Shown: positions 45,294 to 57,737, counted from the stretch's first letter. The stretch: 64,000 bases of DNA from Amoebidium appalachense (GCA_963693365.1 CAVNZM010000005.1:5456001-5520000); one strand, 5' to 3'. Notes: generated from the letters alone by a model not told the origin. Made by a program: numbers and translations.

Positions 45294-45982
45294 AACGGCC
45301 GGAGATGGGTGTGTAGCGTTTTTGAGATGGGAAAAGCCATACAGACTTACGAAAATACAGAGAGGTGAGATGAACACGAGGGACTAGAGGGAATGGGGGG
45401 GATGGTCCTGATGGGAGGGTGGTGGAGTTCTAACAGTACTTGGGGTTCAGGCAAATACCTGAGTGCCGTGTATACTGAGTTCAGCGACCGCACGGCAAAG
45501 TACCAGAGCCTGGACACGCAGCTCAAGCCCGTAAACAACGTGCTCAAGGCCGACCACACCTTCCAAATTGGGAAGCTCACCGGCATCAATGGGGAGCCTC
45601 TGTACCGAGGCCTATGGACTTGTGTAAACGAGCTTGGCGGTGTGTGGTCCCTCCTCTTCTCCCCCCTCCCCCCACTCTCCCCCAGGCCCCCTTCCCCCCT
45701 CCCCCCCCCCCCCACACACCCCCACCCCCCCCCCCCCACACACACACACACACACGCCCCCCCTCCCCCCTCCCCCCCCTCCCCCCTCTAGGGCCTTTAA
45801 ATCTCTTAGGCTCCACATTTAATGAGGTGGCACACTGTGAGTAGAGGTTTGTAGTATGTGGGTTTTGGGGACAATTCTTGCCCTGTCGAGCAAAAACTAG
45901 GAAGCTCCAGATATGTGTGTATGTGTTTTTGCTGGGTAGAGATTGGGGTGGGCTGGGGTGGAGCTTTCTTTTGGCGGGGAAT

Positions 45983-46049
<67 letters not shown>

Positions 46050-47545
46050 AGCTTCTGCCAAGCAGAATGGGAGTAGGGGCCAGTGATTGCAAGGGATGCA
46101 GGGGGGGGGGGGGGGGGGGGGGGGGAGACACCACCGTCGGGGTTGAAGGTAGAGAGGGCAAGAGGCCCGGGGTGGGGTGGGGGGGGGGGGGGGGGGGGGG
46201 ACAGTAGGTGCCATATGGAGGGCTGTCCCATGGTTTGGGGGGAGGGGGAGTGGGGAAGGATCGTGGGCACATGGGTTTGGGGGGAAGGCAGAGAGGGGGA
46301 AAGGATTGTGATCACAAGGGTTTAGGGGGAGGAAGGGGGAAGGATTGTAGGTACATGGGTTTAGGGGGAGGGGGGGGGGGAAGATTTTGGGGGAAAGGGA
46401 GGCCTGGGGAAAGTATGTGGGCACATGGGTTTGGGGGGAAGGAGGGGGAAGGGTTTTGGGGGAGAGGGAGGGGAAAGTATGTGGGCACATGGGTTTGGGG
46501 GGAGGGAGGGGGAAAGGATTGTGTGGGCACTGAAGTCTCGTGAAGGGCCATGTGGTAAGGGAAGCTAGAACATGCATGGCTGCTCGGAGATGCCCTCTCA
46601 CACAGTGCGGCACCCCAGAGATCCGGGCGCAGGTATTTACACGGGACTGCAGCCACCAGGAGATTGAGCCCGTGATCCAGCGCATCTCTGCCACCACGGC
46701 GGCGCTCAACAGCAAGGGCCCGGCCTTCTTCTACACAGATCGGTGCTGCCAAGACCGGGCGTTTGTTGAGCGCATGTTTCCAACCCTAGCCCGGCCAAAA
46801 TGCCCCGTCCGTCTGAACGAGGCTGCGCTGGTAAGCGTGACGGACGGTCTGCCTGGGCTGGAGCTGCCGGCCAACTACCCTAAGCCGGTGTACACCGACT
46901 GCCAGGGGGCGGTGGTGGCTACAGCGGCCATTCGTGCCGACCTGGAGGGGCAGCAGCACCGCGTGGTGGGGCTGGACTGCGAGTGGGTCTATCGGGTGGG
47001 CCAGGCGCGGTCCAAGGTTTGCACGCTGCAGATTGCCACCGCACGGGCCGTGTACATCTTCCACTTGGCACGCATGGGCCCCAACCACAGCCCGCCCGCG
47101 CGGCTGGTGGACGAGCTGATTGCGCTGCTTAGGGACCCCAGCATCATCAAGGTGGGCAAGCAGATCGGCACGGACTCGGCCCACCTCAACAAGGACTACG
47201 GCACCCCTGTGGCCAGCTATCTGGAGCTGGGCCGGTTCTGCTATGCCCGTGCAGCTATCACCTCTGCGGCCCGGGGCTTGGCCGACATCACTGCCCAGGT
47301 CATAGGCAAGAAGCTGCCCAAGCCGGCACTTGTTCGATGCTCCAACTGGCACGAGCCGCTATCAGAGGTGCAGGCCACCTACGCTGCCCTTGATGCATAT
47401 GCGTCCCTGCAGGTCTACTCGGCCGTGGTCGATAGGCCAAACCTGTCAGGTGTGTATCCCACCTGCTTTTTGCCCCAGTGCTTATGTGCTTATGCCAGAT
47501 ATAGAAAGATTGTGGGCCCCCCAGAGGAGAGGGGAGGGGGGAGGG

Positions 47546-47577
<32 letters not shown>

Positions 47578-47672
47578 TGGCTGACCACATGGGCCAGTGT
47601 TCCAGTTGTGTTATGCTGGGTGTCGGGTGGCTATCAAAGGAGGGGGTGATTGGTGGTGGTGGTGGTGGTGGT

Positions 47673-47703
<31 letters not shown>

Positions 47704-48752
47704 CTATAGCACTGTTAACACGTGCAAGTGCCACACAAGCTGGGCACTGGGAGAGGGGGGGGGGGGGAGGGAGAAGGGGGGGGGGGGGGGGGGGGGGGGG
47801 GAAGGGGGTTGCTAAGGAATATGCATTTGATTTTTGTGGAGCGAAGAGAAAAACGTTGGTGCTGTGGCTTTTTGGCTGAGTTTTTTGCTTCCCTCTATGA
47901 CATGCAGCGCGGCTTCATGCAAAGGCACTCGGTGAAGGGGTTGAGATTGTGCCCCGGCGGGGCCCACATGCTGCAGCAGCCACCGGGGTGGTGCTGGCTG
48001 TGCAGCCGGAGCGCTGGGGGGGCATGAAGGTGGGCAAGAAGCATGCAGTGGTGCGGGTGGATCAGGTGCTGTCGCCGGCCATGCAGGTGCCCTTTGGCCC
48101 CGACAAGGGCAAGACCCTGGGAGAGCTGGGCCCGCCGCCCTTTGAGCTGATGGTGCACCTGCAGTGGCTACGGCCCATTCAGCCCCCACCGGACCCAGGT
48201 GCCGAGGTGCCGGTGGTCCCTGACCCAGCCCCTCCCCCTGCCAGTCCTCCCCCTGCCGAGCAGCAGCAACCCCTTGCCGGCCCACAGGCACCCCCCCAGG
48301 ACCCCCAGGCAGCCCCGGGGGGCCTTGAGGCAGCCCCAGGGGGACCCGAGGCAGCTCCCAGAGAGGGCATGTTGGGCCAGGCACCGCCTGGGGAGGTGGT
48401 GTGGCAGACTGTGCTGAATGACGCCTTCCACTCCATTGCAAACACGGCGGACGGCACGTACAAGTCACACCCCCGCAGGGCTGAGTACGCACGCGCACTC
48501 AGCGAGGCAATATTTGTGTGGAATGAAGAGGATTACGGACATGTGAAGGTGCCCCCCCCCCCTCCCCCCCCCCCAAAATAAAAAATAAAAAATAAAAATA
48601 AAAAAAACGGCAACAACAACATGCGTGACTGACGCGCACACACACATACACTCGTTAGCACACACTCACCATTCCACCCACAACCATGCACACCTTCGAC
48701 AAAACTTCTGAGGGAAGAGAGAGAGCCTGAGCCTCAGAGAGAGGGGGGGGAA

Positions 48753-48787
<35 letters not shown>

Positions 48788-49372
48788 GGGGGGGGGAGGG
48801 GGGGGAGGAGAGTGGGGGTTATTCATATGCCTAGAGAGAAATAATGTAGGGTTGTGGGGGGAAATAGCCACATGCATTTTTTACTTGTGTTGGGGGAGAA
48901 GATGGGGGGGGTGGAGGGGAGGGGTCCTACAATAACGGCAGGTATCAAAGTCTACCAAACCCAAATTGCAGTGTGCGTAGTAAATTAATATTGGCATCCT
49001 GCCTCACAGGGGGTGCTGGAGCAGAAGGGCATCGACATTGAAACCGAGCTCAAGGGCGGCGACCTGAGCTACTTCATGGAGCGCATCCGGCGGGTTATTC
49101 CCGACCCATACACGCTGGTCTCGCGGCTGGTGGAGTTCAAAAACACCTACAAGGATGTGCCGCCCGGACCGGATGGCAAGCCTCTGTTCAAGAAGGATGG
49201 CTTTGAAAGACTCGAGGCAACATCCCCCCCCCCCCCCTCCCCCTGCAGGCGCCCAACAACTCCACCACCACAGAAAAGATTCTTCGCTTATTTGTCATCC
49301 TTGGTTCATCTGCACACACACGCACACCCTAGCCTCCCCCCCCCCCCCCCCCCCTCCCCCCCCCCCAAACAT

Positions 49373-49450
<78 letters not shown>

Positions 49451-49535
49451 CCCGCACGGCCCTTGCTGCCTAGCCAGTTGTTTTTTGCCTTTCCCTGCTC
49501 GTTTTTTTCCTTAGCAACCCCATCCCCCCCCCCCC

Positions 49536-49566
<31 letters not shown>

Positions 49567-51235
49567 ACACACATACACACACACTACCACCACCACCACC
49601 CACCCATCTCTCTGATGTTTGCTTGTGCCCCCACAGTCGCTGCTCGAACACGCCCAAAATGGCTGTCTGTCGGACCCCCCCGGCCTGCCCCTCTACTACG
49701 AGACCACTGCCGACGCAGATGGGCTCATGCGCTACCGCTGCATCCGGGGCACCAACGAGGTGGAGGGGGCAGTGCACAACCCCCTGGCCACCCACTTTGG
49801 GGCCACACGCATGTCGCTGCGCCTGCTGGACGCCACCATGTCCAATAGGCGCCACCGCCACAACCTGCGTGCACACTACCGCAACCGCCTGGGCCAGGCA
49901 TCGGGGGCCCCCCACTACAGCCCCTGGATTGTTGACGACATGGAGGCACTGGCGCTGATGCTGTACGGCCATCACCTCGACCCCCAGTGGGTACCCGTAG
50001 GCTGCTACAAGCTACCGGAGGAGTACTTCAACTTTGCCCCGCTCTCCTGTGTGGCCAATGCCCCGGCGCAGGAGCCAGTTGCGGTGCCCGCACCCCCACC
50101 TCCGTCTGATAACATCGAGCCTGCAGCCAATGGCGTGATGGGCGGGCCAGAGGACTGTGAGGTCGAGGAGGGTGACGGTGCTGCCATGGGGGGGGGCAAC
50201 CAGGTGGCGCGTGGTGCACCACAGCCGGACCCTGCACTGAGGGGCGACTACAAGTTCCTGGCGCAGAAGCAACATGTGGCCATCCCCTTCCTTCCGGTGC
50301 TTACCCCTCAGGAGCGCAAGCTATTCAGCACGCTGCTCCTGGGCACCTACAAGGCACATGCAAAGCCCAACGGCCAGCTGTTCGAGGCTTTGGCCCAAGA
50401 CTTCAACAAGGCTGCCTCTGTGGCTGGGGGAATCTACATGAAGGATGCGGCCTACATCAAGAAGCATTTCGACAAGTGGAAGACCTGGCAGACGGCACAT
50501 GCACAGCGCTCCACACACGAGGGCCTGGCAGATCACCGCAAGCGTATGCGCGAGGAGAGGGCAGACGCTGTGCCAGCAACCATACGGCCTGCCCCCTTGC
50601 CACCCCTCCCTGTTCCAGACGGTGTCGATGCAGGGGCGCAGCGTGAGCGGCCCTTGCCCATGCTAGTGGGCAAAAAGCATCGCAACATTGGCCCTGAGGG
50701 GCCCCTGCAGATGGATTTGCCGGTGCCCCCTCCTATGCAGCCACCCCAGAGAGCCCCCAAGACCTGCAAGACGTGTGGCCGCCAGGGCAAGGGCTGCCCC
50801 GGCTCCAATCGGGCCAAGAGCTGCCCACGTTGGGTTGCAGCCAATCAGGATGCCATGCCACCAGCACCCGCGCTTGACATGCAGCAGGGCCATGTGCCGC
50901 ACATGCCCCCTGCACCCCATCCAGGCCCGCACCACCCACATGGCTGGCCCCCACCGTGGGGCATCATGCCGCCTCAGCCCGGCCCTGCCTTCCCCATGCC
51001 TGGGCTACTGCCGCAGCACGGTCCCCATCCTTACTTGGGCCATGTGGGCCAGCCCTCGGCTGGTGGGCAGTTCCCACCCCCTTCTCGTGCATCTGCTGTG
51101 CTGGGCCTGGCGTTGCCACCTGCTGGAGAGACGCAGCTGCAATGGCACGATCGAAAGCAAAGTAATCGTGGCCGCAAGTCTGCAGGCAGCCAATCAGGAT
51201 CTCAGAGTAGTCAGAGTAGCCAAACTAGTGTCTAA
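43322..51235 (+). CDS. Transposase-like gene: DUF6729-like + DDE-like core + DEDDy exonuclease
   Basis: Six exons joined in phase: 43322-44472, 45451-45639, 46619-47449, 47908-48548, 49010-49216, 49637-51235 (TAA), about 1,538 residues. N-terminus CPKGTTQRPGHKTGGAREG then basic GRKKK, an acidic stretch, a zinc domain (FMVPCPFDDHY, YFCDTCKKNF), VLKADHTFQIGKL and FFYTDRCCQD, an RNase D/WRN-type exonuclease (VGLDCEW, KVGKQIGTD, YAALDAY), a Pro/Ala-rich linker, RGTNEVEG, HRHN, and a Cys cluster CKTCGRQGKGC near the end. The whole resembles uncharacterised DUF6729/exonuclease proteins found scattered in eukaryotes. The DHTF, YTD and NEVEG acids could be a DDE triad. Probably transposon-derived; function unknown. 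An upstream in-frame Met at 43238 is an alternative start. Introns 1 and 5 use GC donors. GC-rich codon use differs from the neighbouring DNA. Confidence 0.78.
44473..45450 (+). other. Intron 1 of the transposase-like gene (GC-AG)
   Basis: Donor TCAG/GCAAGT is the strong GC-donor consensus; acceptor GGGTTCAG at 45449-45450. Phase 1 on both sides gives VPSGKYLSAVY. It contains (GT)n/G-run 44716-44764, (GGT)n/G-run 44813-44873, G-runs 45030-45062 and 45254-45291. Confidence 0.65.
45640..46618 (+). repeat. Intron 2 repeats: C-run/(CA)n, G59 run and 45-bp minisatellite
   Basis: C-runs and CA at 45660-45790; a G-run of about 59 bases at 45986-46047; G-runs 46100-46125 and 46179-46200; then six or seven units of about 40-45 bases (GTGGGCACATGGGTTTGGGG, GGAAGGATT) at 46230-46530, just before the exonuclease exon. 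Confidence 0.88.
46619..47449 (+). other. DEDDy 3'-5' exonuclease domain exon
   Basis: The exon starts at the acceptor CACCCCAG (46617-46618), chosen over 46606 because only it gives NELG-E-IRAQVFT in phase. Residues show Exo I VGLDCEWVY (DxE), Exo II Asp in KVGKQIGTDSAHL, and Exo III YAALDAYASLQVY (Y-x3-D): all four acids and the Tyr of RNase D/WRN-type nucleases are present. The first part (IRAQVFT, FFYTDRCCQD) belongs to the DDE-like core, so the nuclease is inserted into it. The domain's codons are strongly GC-rich. Confidence 0.85.
47521..47812. repeat. Intron 3 G-runs
   Basis: G-runs 47545-47577, (GGT)n then G 47652-47703, and 47756-47801. Confidence 0.92.
48549..49009. repeat. Intron 4: C-run/A-rich and G-run tracts
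   Basis: C-run into (AAAAAT)n at 48551-48607; G-runs 48744-48810. Confidence 0.9.
49217..49636. repeat. Intron 5: (GA)n, C-run/(CA)n
   Basis: Starts with a likely GC donor (GAG/GCAACA). C-runs 49338-49367, (CA)n, about 30 GA units 49386-49446, C-run into CA 49525-49583, then acceptor GTGCCCCCACAG. Confidence 0.88.
49637..51235 (+). other. C-terminal exon of the transposase-like gene
   Basis: 533 codons including the stop. Begins SLLEHAQNGCLSDPPG; RGTNEVEGAVHN and HRHNLRAHYRNRLGQ follow, a block with the conserved look of the third-acid region of a transposase core. Next a Pro-rich linker, a second folded segment (HVAIPFLPVLTPQERKLFST, TYKAHAKPNGQLFEALAQDF, resembling a Myb/SANT-like or SAP30-like DNA-binding helix set), a zinc-knuckle-like CKTCGRQGKGC...SCPRW, and a Pro/His/Gly-rich disordered tail. 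Confidence 0.75.
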
Positions 51236-51321
51236 TATTGGAATGTACACCAATGTAACGGATCTCATATGTGTTGTAGTGCTTCAAGTTATACCTGTTC
51301 TTCGTACAGTCATGTTAGGGG

Positions 51322-51356
<35 letters not shown>

Positions 51357-51682
51357 CTAGCTTTCATTCCGAAGTTTACTGTAAAGAATTAAAATTTAGA
51401 ATCTGAGTAATAGTACAGAGCCTTTGCACTTTTCTCTGTTTGTTAGGAATTCTTTGTGATCGAGAGTATGGTGTGTTAGACTATTGGTGTTAATGTGTCC
51501 TGGAAGGTGTATAATGTCTGCTGGCCGTAGTCAGTATCTATTTTTAGGTATATAGTATATTTTTAAATGTTGGCCGCTGGCCAATAAATAGCAAATAATA
51601 AACACACGATAAAGTCAACAGCGTGCCAAAAAACTAATCCCCAGCGAGCGCACCCAGTGATGTGTGTGTGTGTGTGTGTGTC

Positions 51683-51726
<44 letters not shown>

Positions 51727-53056
51727 CGCGCGCGTGCGTGCGTGTGTGTGTGTGTGTGCGTGCGTGCGTGCGTGTGTGCGTGTGTGCGTGTGTGCGTGTG
51801 TGCGTGTGTGTGTGTGAGTGTGTGTGTGTGTGTGTGTATGTGTGGTGTGGTGTGTGCGCGGCTTGTACATATGTACGTGTTCATGTGCACCTGTGTCGGA
51901 CCTACGAAGTACATGAAAGTAAATTTTGACAGCATCGATCTGCCGGTGTGTATGTGTATGTGTGCCAGTGCAGCAGGTGTGCCTTGTAACTGATAGCTTC
52001 GCATTTTACGTGTGTGTATATATAGTAGTACGCATAGACACTTGCTGATCATTCGGATCGACATTAATATTTAATCTGTCGGTCCTCGGTTTTTTGAGTG
52101 AATGATGATCAAGTGTAAGAGCATTCACTTGGCAAGTATTAATGTTGCAGAGGCTAGCTGCAGCTGCAAGCGTCGGATGCACACTGACAATTGTCTTTTC
52201 AGCGAGTCTAACCTGCAGGCAGCAGCTGCACACATATAGGGTTGTTATCTTGCGGCACATGCACGGTGATCATTTCAGAGTAATAGAGTTCAGAGCAATG
52301 AAAATAATGAAAATAACTAAACTTTGTGACTACTTTAAAGTTGCTGAGATCATACGTGGTGCAAGCTGCACTATGAACACATGTATAGTGCTAGTAATTA
52401 ATACATTTTTGTTGCCTTCTGCAGGGTTATCGTAGCTACGTCACGGCCTGCACTCAGGGGGGGGGGGGGGGGGGGGGGGGGGGGATGATTCGAAGGGGGT
52501 ATAAATAAGAACATGCACCTAAAGGTCTTTCCCGTGGATCCTCCCCCCCCCCCCCCCCACCTCTCCCTCCCCCGGGGCCCCATACTATGATATCTAGGCC
52601 CAATATTATATGCCCCCTTCCCCCCCCCCCCCCCCCCTCCTCTCCGGATCCCCGGACCCCACTTCCCTACCCGGAGGCTCAAGAGCTCCCCCCTTCCCCT
52701 TCCCCCCCTCCCCCCCCCCCCCCCCCCCCCCCAAGGCTTACGGGGGCCCTTCTTCATCGAGGGGGAGGGGGTGGGGGGGGGGGGGTGGGGGGAGGGGGTG
52801 GGGGGGAGGGAAGTGGAAGGCGGGGGTGGATGCATGTCAGCCTAGGTGAATTCAATTGTTTAACTCCAGTGTGCAGGACTGGTCTGAAGGCTTAAGAAAA
52901 CAACGAGGAAATGGGGTCCAGTGGAGGTGGTGGTGGTGTTCTGTGTGTGTGTGTACACGTGCACGTATGTGTGTGGTTTTTTCAAGGGGTGAGTGGTGGT
53001 GGTGGTGGTGGTGGTGGTCACCGTGGTGGTGGTGTGTGTGTCTGGTGTGTGTGTGT

Positions 53057-53107
<51 letters not shown>

Positions 53108-54640
53108 TAGAAAGAAAAACTGCTCGTGGGTCACTGTTTTTCGTCACTGTATTTGTAACGGGCCGCTCATATTTATATAACTACTTTAATTTAAGTACAC
53201 GTGTTCATTATCATATACGATGGCCAAATATAGAAATTTTGGCGTCGAAGTTCTTGGAGCTAAAAAAACGTTTAAAAGGGGGAAATAATAGCTTGGCCCC
53301 AAATTTACCTTGCCGTTTTTAGCGAATGTATTTTTTATTCATGAGTTCTAGTGATTCAGTGAGTGCACGTGCCTGCCTCAGGCTGATCATGACAACTGCA
53401 ACACACCATTCCTACATGGATATCAACCAAAAGAAAATAGTATATACTGTGGTGGTCTCCTAAACCTTGTGCGGCATGCGCATACATGATATTACAGTGA
53501 CGCATGTGCATATTATTGTTCTGTACACCGGAGTGTGCCGGTGCACGTGGCTGTTTTGTGCACATGTTACAATAGCAGCACGATCTCCCTAAACTCCATG
53601 TTTACACATCCCTCACCCTGGCTCTGCCTTGTCGGTGCTCCAAAACACACATACAAATCCCCCTAGACTCAGTGCCTGCACATGGTCGCATTCACGTGCA
53701 GGTCACGTGACACATGCGATGCCATACTGCCGTCTACAGCAACAACCACGGCAGCATGTATACCGGCCCAGCACGAAATATACTTATCGGCAGCCCACTG
53801 AACTCGCCCATTTTCTCTTTTTCATGTATGTCCCTCCTTTTTTGTAAAATCACCCTTTTTGGCCTCCCGGTAGTGGATTTTGCAGGATTTGACTTCTTTG
53901 AGGTCCAAAAACCTCAAATTTTCCCCGGCGGGGCCGGGGAGGGAGAATTCAAAAATTGCCCGCTCCTGATATGGTACCCGGGCCCCAAAAAAAGCTTTTG
54001 TACAGAAAATTACCTTCCAAATATGGGGTACCGGCATGGCCATAAATGGCTAATCTTGGCTCCGTCCCCCCGCTCGGATCAGAAAAACTTGAGACTTAGA
54101 CCTACATATCAGTGCAATCAGTAAACAGCAGCATCAGTTTCTACCATTTGATGTAGGACACGCTTATTACTGACTTCCAAAAAAGCATGTTATCACATGT
54201 GTTCGCTGTAATATTCATTATTGATCAATATGGCAGACGTCGACTCCCTGGCGTATATATCATCTGGGCCGGCACAATTTCGTTAAATGAAGAGTTAATG
54301 TATGTGAGAAAGCAGCATGAACATGTAAAAAAAAGGTTGCAAAGCCGCCTGCGAATTTACCCCCTCCTCCCCCTCCCCACCGGTAACCCCCCCTCCCCCC
54401 CCCCCCCTCCCCCCCCCCCAAAAAAAAAAAAAGGGCAGCTGGAAAAGGAGGGGGGGGGGGGGTTCTGAGTTGATGAGGTAAAGGGAAGGAGGGGTGTTCT
54501 GTGGTCTGCCTTCTATTTCATTCTCTTTTCTTGGTTCGTTTTTTTCTTTTTTCCTTTTTTTTTTCCCCTCTCACTTTTTCTTCCTTTTTTTTTGTCTGTG
54601 GAGGGACCCCGGGGGGAAGCTCAAGGAGACGGGGGAAGTG

Positions 54641-54695
<55 letters not shown>

Positions 54696-54711
54696 GTCGG
54701 TATTTGTGCAC
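51236..54711. other. Intergenic region, simple repeats only
   Basis: (GT)n/(GC)n 51660-51840; G-run 52457-52484; C-runs 52542-52558, 52620-52638, 52710-52731; (GGT)n 52988-53030; (GT)n/G-run 53050-53106; C-run/A-run 54391-54432; T/C tract 54530-54595; G-run of about 50 bases 54643-54693. The unique segments show no exon. Confidence 0.6.
51583..51602 (+). terminator. Poly(A) signals of the transposase-like gene
   Basis: AATAAA at 51583-51588 and again at 51597-51602, about 350 bases after the stop codon. The 3' UTR contains a G-run at 51320-51356. Confidence 0.5.
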
Positions 54712-54783
54712 CTGTGACAAGGGGGTTGTTCCGAATCGGGTGCCTAGCTTCCAACACATTTGCCACCATCATGATGGGGATGT
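54712..54783 (-). CDS. Unplaced candidate exon, unrecognised
   Basis: Minus-strand acceptor ATATGCAG and donor ACAG/GTGCAC bound 72 bases open only in phase 1, encoding IPIMMVANVLEARHPIRNNP. The composition is protein-like but no family is recognised. It cannot be joined in phase to the candidate at 55601-55698, so an exon between them or a wrong model is possible. Confidence 0.35.
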
Positions 54784-55068
54784 CTGCATATCATGGTCTG
54801 CGTTTAGAGCTTGTTGGTCACTGTGTTTAAACAATTGATTAATTTGCCGGGATTAAACAATTTATTGATTTGCCGGGATGATGCCGAGCATGTGTGTGCT
54901 TACAGTCTGGTTAGTAACACAGTTTTAGACAGTGTGGCTGTTACAGTATTTGATTCCACTGTTTGTAAAGTAGCCAGCATTGTTTGCTTGTTATTTTTGT
55001 GTGCTGCTTCTGCCCACTTTTCGTGTGTGTGTGTGTGACACTGTCACACAGTGTGTGTGTGCGCACGC

Positions 55069-55071
<3 letters not shown>

Positions 55072-55159
<88 letters not shown>

Positions 55160-55326
55160 CGCGTGCGCGTATGTATGTGTGTGTCGACACAACTCACGTT
55201 GGGTTTCTCGAGCTCCCCTCCTCCCCCTCTCCCTCCCTCCTCCCCCTTCCCTCCTCAAACATACACACCGTATTACATAGCATAGTAAGAAAAAGGACGT
55301 GAAAAAAAAATAAAAAAGAAAGAAAA

Positions 55327-55356
<30 letters not shown>
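55072..55356. repeat. (GC)n/(GT)n/(GC)n and G-run
   Basis: GC alternation, about 35 GT units 55084-55150, GC alternation: a near-symmetric Z-DNA-prone tract. G-run 55327-55356. Confidence 0.93.
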
Positions 55357-55357
<1 letters not shown>

Positions 55358-55600
55358 TAAAAAGAAAGAAGGAAGGAAGGAAATGAATTAGAAAGAAAGA
55401 AGGAAAGAAGGAACTGAAAGAAAGAAAGAAAAACAAAAGGAAAATACAAAACATAACCCGAGGACATCTAAAAAAAAATAAAAAAATACAGATACTGTAT
55501 ATCACATGCACATGCACGCTGCAGGCACCCACACACTTCGGATGGCATAAGCAATCGACCTGACCGGCAAGAAGCACTACATTAGCGTGCACGTGTGTAC

Positions 55601-55698
55601 TTGCCCCATGGGGATGGTGTGCCTACGCATCTCCTTCCGTACAACGTACGTGCGCAAAGCCAGATTTTCCGGAAAGTTGTGAATCACCATCCCATGAT
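55601..55698 (-). CDS. Unplaced candidate exon, unrecognised
   Basis: Minus strand, acceptor ATCGAACAAG and donor GCAA/GTACAC, 98 bases, phase 1 in and phase 0 out. Encodes HGMVIHNFPENLALRTYVVR and KEMRRHTIPMG. Protein-like, otherwise unidentified; may belong to the same gene as 54712-54783. Confidence 0.4.
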
Positions 55699-55743
55699 CT
55701 TGTTCGATGGATATGATGGGTAGCCAACCCCCCCTCTCCCCCC

Positions 55744-55978
<235 letters not shown>

Positions 55979-56160
55979 TCTTCCCCCAACCCCCCCACCC
56001 CACCCACCCTTTTTCCCCTCCCCGACAAAAACAGGGGGGGGTAAATCTGATTTCTGACTAGTATAGTATATAGTATAGATCTAGAAACTGAAACCTTACG
56101 AGTCCCAGTGCTGCAGCATCAAAATCCCAAGTTGAACTCGGAAACTATGGACTAAGTGTG

Positions 56161-56584
56161 GCCCTCTGAAAGGGCCCAACCACATCGGCTGAGCCAACTT
56201 TCTCCGAGCAGAAATATTCTGCAAAAAGTAGAATTGTTCTGCAAAAAGCAGAAATGATATGCAAAAAGCAGAGTTATTCTGCTAAAAGCAGAATTATTGA
56301 GCAAACCCGGAATGATTCGGTAGTAGCAGAATCAAGCTGCTAAAGGCAGAATTAATTTGCTAAAAGCAGAATTATTCTGCAAAAAGCAGAGTTCTTCTGC
56401 TGTCGAAAGCAGAATTCTGCTTTTTGCAGAATAATTCTGCTAAAAGCAGAGTGATCCTGCTTTTGCGGAATAATTCTGCTAAAAGCAGAGTGGTTCTTCT
56501 TTTGCAGAATAATTCTGCTTTTGGACTGATAATTCTGCTTTTTGCAAGTTGACTTTGCCGATGTGGTTGGGTCCTTCTGAAGGC
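56161..56584. mobile_element. 424-bp foldback element with nested palindromes
   Basis: Terminal inverted repeats of about 40 bases: GCCCTCTGAAAGGGCCCAAC-CACATCGGC...CAACTT at 56161-56200 and its reverse complement at 56545-56584. The interior is built of about 15 copies of AGAATTATTCTGC / GCAAAAAGCAGA palindromic units that switch orientation near 56410, so the element can fold fully. No coding capacity. Confidence 0.78.
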
Positions 56585-57409
56585 TTTTGTGTAGATCTAG
56601 TGTATCATATTTGTGTGTACACATGCGAGAGCCTGTGCATGCATGTGTGCACGCTTTCGTTTTTTAGTTTTTATTCCCGTACGCGTTTTGTTGCCGGGGT
56701 GACCCCTTACAATAAGGGTCCATTTTGGGAGCCATCGTCTTTTTGTTGAAGCACCGATGGTACCTGAGCTAGAGTGCTAATGCATGCAATCAGCTAAGCT
56801 AACACACTTTTACTAATGATATCGACCGGCACACACTTAGCCCAGGACTTTTGCCCCAGCCTTGCTAATGGGGATCACCAGGCCTTGCCTCCAACCAAAA
56901 ACTACTAATATATTTTAACGGAAACAAGCACTTCGAGTAATTGGTGCAACTGTACATGTGCTGCGGGAAGGTGGGGACGATGTGTGTGTGTGTATGATGT
57001 GTGTGTGACACTGTGTGTGTGTGTGACCGTGTGCACCACGGTGACACTGCGTGCACATGTGCACGTGTGTGTGCACGTGTGTGCACGTGCACACATGCAT
57101 GTGTGTGTATGTGTTTGACGGGGTGTGTGTGTCTGTACGTGTGTATGTACGTTTGATATTGGTGTGTTAGCACATGTCTACGACGTGTGTGTGTGTGTGT
57201 GTGTACAGATGTGTGTTGACGGCCCTGCACGTGCACTGTGTGTACATATGGTCTTATGTTAGCACTGACGGTGTCAGTGTTCGTGTGACTTTGTGATCGT
57301 ATGCTGCACGTCCATATGTACGCACACGTGCATCATGGTATTCTAAGTTATTCATTTATAATTACCGTAAGCATCATTAATAAAAGGTAATACTACAGTA
57401 TTCAATGGT

Positions 57410-57462
<53 letters not shown>

Positions 57463-57502
57463 GTTTTTTTTTTTTTTTTGTTTTAAAAAAATTTTGGCGC
57501 AA

Positions 57503-57536
<34 letters not shown>

Positions 57537-57560
57537 GAGAGAGAGAGAGAGAGAGCCTCG

Positions 57561-57658
<98 letters not shown>

Positions 57659-57687
57659 CTAGGAGGGAGGGAGGGAGGGGAGGGGGG

Positions 57688-57737
<50 letters not shown>

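Noticed and set aside
46606-46618. Acceptor at 46605-46606 for the exonuclease exon
   Set aside because: It needs a different donor and yields GGCGTPEIR; the 46618 acceptor gives NELGEIRAQVFT with the strong GCG/GTGTGT donor.
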